Shown: positions 59,254 to 64,000 of the stretch, piece by piece
How positions within the stretch are numbered: position 1 is the stretch's first letter
How the letters are laid out: each line of letters begins with the position of its first letter
Origin: Butyricimonas synergistica DSM 23225
GTDB taxonomy: Bacteria > Bacteroidota > Bacteroidia > Bacteroidales > Marinifilaceae
NCBI RefSeq assembly: GCF_000379665.1
Contig: NZ_KB903359.1
Coordinates: 721,475-785,474 of the forward strand
Length of the DNA: 64,000 nucleotides
Direction of reading: 5' to 3'
The notes under the pieces: generated by a model
Database searches by the model: none
What the model saw: the letters and a program-made list of their open reading frames with translations, nothing else
What the model was told of the DNA's origin: nothing
Position numbers and translations under genes: made by a program

Positions 59254-60633
59254 AAAATTCTTGAATATATTCCCCAGTACTTCATCCGTAGTGATCTGCC
59301 CGGTGATTTCGCCAAGATAGTGGAGGCATTCGCGGATATCCTGGGAGATGAATTCACCGCTGAGGTGGGTGTCCAGACCGGAGATGACACGTTCGATGGC
59401 AGAGCGGGCGTGGGATAAGGCTTCGTAGTGGCGGGCGTTGCTGACGATGACGTCACCGGAAGAAAGGGCGGAAAGGTTGACGGTGGAGATGAGATGCTCC
59501 ACTAGGTTAGGGATGTTATGCCCCGTCTTCGCGGAGATCGGGAGGATAATTTCACCGAGGGAGAGAGTGGCAATTTCTGAAACAAGGGAGTCCGGGCTTT
59601 CGGATTGATCGATCTTGTTGGGCAGGATAATCAGGCGGGCATCCGGGGCTAGGCGTTCTTTGACACGGGTATAGTATGGGGTAAAGTTTGAAATATCTCT
59701 GGTTGCATCGACCAAGAGCAAGACGATACGTGCTTGTTCAATCTTGGAGAAAGTACGTTCGATTCCCATGCTTTCCACTTTGTCATCGGTGTGGCGGATG
59801 CCGGCGGTGTCAATAAAGCGGAAGGTGATGCCTTGCAGGTTGATGGTATCCTCGATGACGTCACGGGTAGTACCCTCTATGTCGGAAACGATAGCACGGT
59901 CTTCCCGGAGAAGAGCGTTCAGCAGGGTACTTTTTCCCACGTTAGTATTCCCGACAATAGCAACCGGGATACCGTTTTTAATCACGTTGCCCAAAGAAAA
60001 AGAATCACACAACCGGGAGATCAGGGTATCAATCCCCACGGCAATGGAACGCAGTTCGGAACGATCGGCAAACTCGACATCCTCTTCCGAGAAATCGAGT
60101 TCCAACTCGAGTAACGAGGTGATACGCAAAAGTTCCAGGCGCAACTTCATCAACTCCTCGGAGAAACCTCCCCGCATTTGGCTCAATGCCATTTTATGGG
60201 CAGCAGATGAGGACGAGGCAATCAGGTCGGCAACGGCTTCCGCCTGAGAAAGATCCATTTTGCCGTTCAGGAAAGCCCGTTGCGTGAATTCCCCAGGGGT
60301 AGCCAAACGGGCACCGGAAGCAATCAATAATTGCAACAAACGTTGCTGGATATAGACGGAACCGTGGCAGGACACCTCGACAGAGTCCTCACCCGTGAAA
60401 GAGTGCGGGGCGTGGAAAACGGTCACCAGTACTTCGTCAACCATCTCCTCCCCGTCCATGATCTTTCCGAAATGCACCGTGTTCGGGCGCACCGTTGCCA
60501 ATCGTTTTCCCGAGGGAGAAACAAACAGCCGGTCACAAAGTTCGACACAGCCTTTCCCGGAGAGCCGGATCACGGCTAATGCCCCCATGCCGGGAGCGGT
60601 TGCGATTGCACATATCACGGATTGATCTATCAT
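59239..60633 (-). CDS. mnmE: tRNA uridine-5-carboxymethylaminomethyl(34) synthesis GTPase
   Basis: A 464-residue GTPase which, with MnmG, modifies uridine 34 of several tRNAs. N-terminal folate-binding domain (IDQSVICAIATAPGMGALAV, residues about 2-21; RAFLNGKMDLSQAEAVADLI near 117-136), then the G domain: GNTNVGKSTLLNALL, DIEGTTRDVIED, DTAGIR and NKID. The C-terminus is FCIGK with the essential Cys. The gene is intact: the proposed island insertion at its last codons restores the same ending. A TTG/TACCTTCG promoter lies just upstream. Confidence 0.96.
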   Translation of the reverse strand: MIDQSVICAIATAPGMGALAVIRLSGKGCVELCDRLFVSPSGKRLATVRPNTVHFGKIMDGEEMVDEVLVTVFHAPHSFTGEDSVEVSCHGSVYIQQRLLQLLIASGARLATPGEFTQRAFLNGKMDLSQAEAVADLIASSSSAAHKMALSQMRGGFSEELMKLRLELLRITSLLELELDFSEEDVEFADRSELRSIAVGIDTLISRLCDSFSLGNVIKNGIPVAIVGNTNVGKSTLLNALLREDRAIVSDIEGTTRDVIEDTINLQGITFRFIDTAGIRHTDDKVESMGIERTFSKIEQARIVLLLVDATRDISNFTPYYTRVKERLAPDARLIILPNKIDQSESPDSLVSEIATLSLGEIILPISAKTGHNIPNLVEHLISTVNLSALSSGDVIVSNARHYEALSHARSAIERVISGLDTHLSGEFISQDIRECLHYLGEITGQITTDEVLGNIFKNFCIGK

Positions 60634-60649
60634 AAACGTACCTTTTCCG

Positions 60650-60681
60650 CGAAGGTAAACTTTTAATCCGGAACAAACAAA
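60650..60681 (-). promoter_or_regulatory. promoter of mnmE
   Basis: On the minus strand, TTTG (complement of 60678-60681) and TACCTTCG (complement of 60650-60657) are 20 bases apart. The leader before ATG 60633 is very short. Confidence 0.55.
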
Positions 60682-60727
60682 ATCTATCTTTTCTCGTTAC
60701 AAGAAACAATTCCCACGGGAAAAGAAC

Positions 60728-60735
60728 TATTTTTG
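60728..60735 (+). promoter_or_regulatory. -7 box of the YdcF-like gene
   Basis: TATTTTTG at 60728-60735 is a consensus -7 element, 19 bases before the ATG at 60755. It faces away from the mnmE promoter. Confidence 0.45.
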
Positions 60736-60754
60736 AACTTTAAATGATAAAACG

Positions 60755-61252
60755 ATGAACCACATAATAATGACACTCGGGGGACCGAACGATGACCGGG
60801 GACATTTAAGCCGAATTGCTTTAGACCGCCTGGAATGTACCTATTCCCTCTACACGAACAATAACAACACCCGCGTCCTCTGCACGGGTGGTTTCGGGGA
60901 CAGTTTTAACCGAACCCCTCACCCGCACGCCTATTACGCGAAACAATACCTCATGCAAAGAGGCGTGAAAGAAGAAGACTTCCTGCAATTCACGTTATCT
61001 ACCAACACGGTAGAGGACTTCAGGATATCGAAAGCGATAATCGAGAGGGAACAACCAGACATCTTGTTGGTAGTGACTTCCGACTTCCACATGAGGCGGG
61101 CGAAGGTGTTTCACGACATCATTATGAAATACCCTTCTACCGTTTTCGTGCCTGCCAAATCAAGCTTGACCCCGTCGGAGTTAGCCCCTCTCCTCGCCCA
61201 CGAGAAACAGGCAATCGAGATGCTGAAGAAAAATAATTTCATCCTATACTAA
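60755..61252 (+). CDS. YdcF/SanA-like DUF218 protein
   Basis: A 165-residue protein of the DUF218 (ElyC/SanA/YdcF) family. Family marks: IIMTLGGPNDDRG at the start, RVLCTGGFGDSFN (about 40-52), NTVEDFRISKAIIERE (about 85-100) and LVVTSDFHMRRAKVFHDIIM (about 106-125). Members with a membrane helix act on envelope polysaccharide metabolism; this one has no signal or helix and resembles the cytosolic YdcF, which binds SAM. Function uncertain. A bidirectional hairpin follows. Confidence 0.82.
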   Translation: MNHIIMTLGGPNDDRGHLSRIALDRLECTYSLYTNNNNTRVLCTGGFGDSFNRTPHPHAYYAKQYLMQRGVKEEDFLQFTLSTNTVEDFRISKAIIEREQPDILLVVTSDFHMRRAKVFHDIIMKYPSTVFVPAKSSLTPSELAPLLAHEKQAIEMLKKNNFILY

Positions 61253-61267
61253 AATCATAAAATAGAA

Positions 61268-61287
61268 AGGCTGCCCTAAAGCAGCCT
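61268..61287. terminator. bidirectional terminator between convergent genes
   Basis: AGGCTGC (61268-61274) pairs with GCAGCCT (61281-61287) across CCTAAA. It separates the YdcF-like gene from the convergent DUF5996 gene. Confidence 0.65.
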
Positions 61288-61298
61288 CTCCTCGTTTG

Positions 61299-62207
61299 CT
61301 AATTAGCGTATGTTAGTGGTGTAGTTATCCAGTCCAAATGCTGCCACGGGCGCACTTTCTGCATAATATCGAAACTCGATTGCAGGAATTGCCGGACTGC
61401 ATCAAAAGGATCGTCATAAGCAAAGGCATCTTCAAGCGTCAGGAAGAATTCCTTCTTTTCCGGCTTGAATATTGCCATGGTCGGACGAATCAAATGGTCA
61501 TTACCTTTCAGGTCACTGATAAACGGGTAAGGTAAACCGTAAAAAGCGGGACGGGGATAATTCGGGTCTCCAGGCCAAAAGCCGCACTCGAAATAACGCT
61601 CGTCGAAAGCGGGATCGGAAATCGCCTTTTTCATCCCGAAAGGTGCAGATTCTCCGCTGTACACGATACCCGTGAGATCCATCGTCCCGAAATAATATGC
61701 CGGACCATCCACTTTCCCCCGGAAGCGGGAAAGGAATCCCCGTAAAGCCTCGTGAGCGAAAAGGTGGTTCCGGTGCCACAACTGCACCGCCTCCTTATCG
61801 TAATGACGATGCTTCGTGTCCTTGTCGAAATCTATCGGGTCGTAGAACTCCTGCGCCCTCACGTTAATGGTGGTCGGGGAACCGATCTCTTCCAGCGACT
61901 TCATAAAGTGCCCGTAAAACTCTGCCACGGAAAGCCCGTCATGCAGTGCAAAACTCACCTCTTCCCCGTTGCCGTTGCGAAAGATAATCATGTGTTTCAT
62001 AAAATTAGCCTGTATCTCGAAAGGCGAATCGTCACCGGGAATGATACCCGTGGAAAGCCCTTCTATCGTGAGGTACAAACGCACATGCGCCCACTCCGGA
62101 CGCTGGTGGCAACGCACGAGCTTCACCTTCCCCAGCATCTGCAAATACATATGCATCGTGTCGGCAGTCTGTTGCCAATCCGTATAGTTCAAAAATTTCT
62201 TATCCAT
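61299..62207 (-). CDS. DUF5996 family protein
   Basis: A 302-residue cytosolic protein matching DUF5996: DWQQTADTMHMYLQMLGKVK near the start, PEWAHVRLYLTIEGLSTGII, FEIQANFMKHMIIFRNGNGE, and later GTMDLTGIVYSGESAPF and GFWPGDPNYPRPAFYGLPYP. The family has no assigned function; the conserved His and Trp residues suggest a binding pocket. It is transcribed toward the YdcF-like gene and is divergent from the porin-like gene (194 bases apart). Confidence 0.8.
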   Translation of the reverse strand: MDKKFLNYTDWQQTADTMHMYLQMLGKVKLVRCHQRPEWAHVRLYLTIEGLSTGIIPGDDSPFEIQANFMKHMIIFRNGNGEEVSFALHDGLSVAEFYGHFMKSLEEIGSPTTINVRAQEFYDPIDFDKDTKHRHYDKEAVQLWHRNHLFAHEALRGFLSRFRGKVDGPAYYFGTMDLTGIVYSGESAPFGMKKAISDPAFDERYFECGFWPGDPNYPRPAFYGLPYPFISDLKGNDHLIRPTMAIFKPEKKEFFLTLEDAFAYDDPFDAVRQFLQSSFDIMQKVRPWQHLDWITTPLTYAN

Positions 62208-62401
62208 AATATCCTATTTCAAATTCATGTCACGAGTGAAAAATCTCTCCTCGTGTTATTCCTTTAACGGGAAGACCCTTAAAATAGTTTTACTTTTTAG
62301 CTATTTAGTTATATCCACACGGATTCTGCAAACAAAATATAATTTTAGGCAAACCCAAATCTCTTAACTTCCGTTATACATAGAAAACAAAAGATTGGTG
62401 T

Positions 62402-63538
62402 ATGAAAAATAAACAACTATTATTAGCCATATGGATGCTATTTATCACGGCATCCCTTCCCGCTCAGGAAAGAGAGAGGGAACTCCCGAAATTCAGGCTA
62501 GGCGGAGCGCTTCGTTTCAATTATAACTTCTGTGACTGGAAAGCGGGACATCGTGACCGGAGCGGTGACTTCGGGTTCGACGTCTTGTATTTCAAACTGA
62601 CGGGATCATACCGCAACATCATATTGAGCGCAGACTATCGTTTTTATAGCAAGGACTTCGGCGGTCTCATGCTGAAATACGGGTGGATAGGCTACCAGTT
62701 CAACGAGAAAAACCAACTGCAAGTCGGTCTGACAGGCGTACCTTTCGGGATACAACCCGTGGCTTCTCACAATTTCTTTTTACAGATAGCCTATTACGTC
62801 GGCTTGGAAGACGACTCCGACATGGGAATCAAGTACCTCCACACGGGTGACCGCTGGGATTATGCCTTCGCCTTCTTCAAGAACGCGGACGAGTTACTCT
62901 TCGGGTCGGACGACGAAACTTCCGATGACCGTTATGGTTACGACGTTGCCGGGCGCAACAAGGAAATCAACCAATTCAACGGGCAGGCTTTCTATAAGTT
63001 CGGCGAACGCTCCCGGCAACGGTTGGGAGCCTCGGCAGAGTTCGGGCAACTCTACAACCTCGATACCCGGAATAACGGCACGCGTTACGCCTTTGCCCTG
63101 CACTACGAACTCCCGTGGAACCGCGTGAGCCTGAAAGCACAGGCAGCCACCTATGCCATGCATCCTAAAAATGCCGCGGATGATGACGACGAGGTGGTGT
63201 CCATGACCGCCTACGGAGCCCCCTATCTCGTGGCAGCCAAGGCGAATCTCTACATGCTGAGTGCCGGGTATACTTTCCCCGTGAACCGCAAGTTACTAAA
63301 GAGCGTACAAGTGTACAATGACTTCGGGTGCCTTGACAAGCAAAACAACGACTTCAAGAACAGCTACCAAAACGTCACCGGCTGTATGCTCGATTGCAGT
63401 CCCGTCCTCGTGTACGTCGACTATGCCATGGGGAAAAACCACGGTTGGCTGGATCCCGACTGGAACAGCTTCGGTACCGGTGGCGAGAGCAATTCATGGC
63501 ACGCCCGCTTCAACGTGAACGTGGGTTATTATTTTTAA
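62402..63538 (+). CDS. outer-membrane porin-like beta-barrel protein
   Basis: A 378-residue exported protein. The signal peptide covers about residues 1-21 (MKNKQLLLAIWMLFITASLP, then AQ). The rest alternates amphipathic strands and polar turns, for example LGGALRFNYNFCDWKAG, ILSADYRFYSKDFGGLMLKY and LSAGYTFPVNRKL, and ends with the outer-membrane C-terminal Phe (FNVNVGYYF). This resembles phosphate-selective-porin-like or carbohydrate porins. The gene lies 15 bases before an ABC permease gene, suggesting a joint uptake role; the substrate is unknown. Confidence 0.78.
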   Translation: MKNKQLLLAIWMLFITASLPAQERERELPKFRLGGALRFNYNFCDWKAGHRDRSGDFGFDVLYFKLTGSYRNIILSADYRFYSKDFGGLMLKYGWIGYQFNEKNQLQVGLTGVPFGIQPVASHNFFLQIAYYVGLEDDSDMGIKYLHTGDRWDYAFAFFKNADELLFGSDDETSDDRYGYDVAGRNKEINQFNGQAFYKFGERSRQRLGASAEFGQLYNLDTRNNGTRYAFALHYELPWNRVSLKAQAATYAMHPKNAADDDDEVVSMTAYGAPYLVAAKANLYMLSAGYTFPVNRKLLKSVQVYNDFGCLDKQNNDFKNSYQNVTGCMLDCSPVLVYVDYAMGKNHGWLDPDWNSFGTGGESNSWHARFNVNVGYYF

Positions 63539-63553
63539 TTAAAATCGAACAAG

Positions 63554-64000
63554 ATGATAAAAGAAATTTACTCGCTATACGTCGATCGCTGGCGTTTCTT
63601 CCTGAGCCTCACGGGGGAACATCTCCAGATATCGTTAATATCCATCGTGGTTGCCGCCGTTATCGGTCTGGGGTTAGGTATCCTGATCAGCCTCTACCGG
63701 AAAAGCTCCTCCACGGTGCTCGGGCTCACGAACTTTATCTACACGATACCGTCCATCGCCCTCTTCGGCTTCCTGATCCCCTTCTCGGGCATCGGCAACA
63801 CGACCGCCATCATTGCCCTCTCGATATACGCCCTCCTGCCCATGGTGCACAACACCTACACGGGCATCGCGGGTATCGACCGGGAGATCATCGAGGCGGC
63901 ACGAGGCATGGGAAGCACCACCTTCCAGATCCTTTACAAGATACAGATACCGCTGGCATTTCCGGTGATCCTGTCGGGCATCCGCAACATGGTGGTCATG
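63554..64000 (+). CDS. ABC transporter permease, osmoprotectant (OpuB/OsmW) type, partial
   Basis: An open frame from ATG 63554 (MIKEIYSLYVDRWRFFLSLT) to the end of the window, 149 residues without a stop. It has several membrane helices, and the EAA loop EAARGMGSTTFQILYKIQIP is visible with the conserved Gly, which binds the partner ATPase. The region IYTIPSIALFGFLIPFSGIG with NTTAIIALSIYALLPMVHNT is typical of the OpuB/glycine betaine-choline-carnitine permeases. It follows the porin-like gene by 15 bases. ATPase and binding-protein genes would be expected to the right of the window. Confidence 0.85.
   Translation, partial: MIKEIYSLYVDRWRFFLSLTGEHLQISLISIVVAAVIGLGLGILISLYRKSSSTVLGLTNFIYTIPSIALFGFLIPFSGIGNTTAIIALSIYALLPMVHNTYTGIAGIDREIIEAARGMGSTTFQILYKIQIPLAFPVILSGIRNMVVM

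Overview
The window looks like a chromosome segment of a gut-type Bacteroidales bacterium, probably near Butyricimonas/Odoribacter; the genus is an inference from protein flavour only. Supporting signs are Bacteroidetes promoters (TTG/TTTG, about 20 bases, TAnnTTTG) in front of many genes, few Shine-Dalgarno sites, two DUF6266-type proteins, an ECF sigma/FecR pair, lipoprotein signals, and a mobile module (HTH, RepA-like ATPase, tyrosine recombinase) of the kind common in this phylum. I saw no rRNA, tRNA or CRISPR array.

Core left part (1-28046): a partial membrane protein, a lipoprotein, a small coiled-coil membrane protein and a TonB-C protein; a 1.1 kb gene-poor gap with a structured inverted repeat and a decayed reading frame; two DUF6266-type proteins; fabG; an AlaX-like editing protein; the acetate genes pta-ackA; a POT-type transporter; a LemA/TPM cluster; an orphan sigma/FecR pair; a DedA-like protein and a DUF2157 protein; an M20 amidohydrolase; a clostripain-like lipoprotein; a Crp/Fnr regulator divergent from an SMR exporter, with an FNR-type box between them; and a complete late biotin operon read leftward (bioB, bioA, bioF, bioG, bioC, bioD) that ends in a U32 peptidase gene overlapping bioD.

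Accessory part (about 28.2-59.25 kb): visibly more AT-rich and full of defence-type genes. Outside the proposed island lie a 1169-residue Mrr-like nuclease/nSTAND ATPase, a HEAT-like protein and a TIGR04076 protein. A genomic island of about 26 kb is then proposed between two copies of an 11-base core (33117-33127 and 59243-59253). The right copy is the 3' end of mnmE, encoding the terminal Cys-Ile-Gly-Lys-stop, which is the same kind of site that SGI1-type islands use. Cargo from left to right: hipBA; two metallophosphoesterases; an ATPase-DUF234 protein; a DUF262/ATPase/unknown trio; an HTH gene and a decayed hsdR; then a co-oriented, overlapping operon of DUF2075 helicase-nuclease, C5 cytosine methyltransferase, MORC/MutL-like ATPase, Z1 helicase, PD-(D/E)XK protein and an unknown protein; then RhuM. 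The mobility module sits at the right end: RepA-like ATPase, excisionase-like HTH, membrane protein, integrase, and a protein with seven tandem HTH units facing an array of 10-base repeats next to the attachment site.

Core right part (59239-64000): mnmE, a YdcF-like protein, DUF5996, an outer-membrane porin-like protein and the start of an osmolyte-type ABC permease.

The best candidate for a little-described system is the six-gene methyltransferase/MORC/Z1 operon (42908-51883), which resembles mza-type and MutL/MORC-associated restriction systems but carries a DUF2075 protein upstream and a last gene I cannot assign. The DUF262/ATPase/unknown trio and the 7xHTH protein with its repeat array come next.
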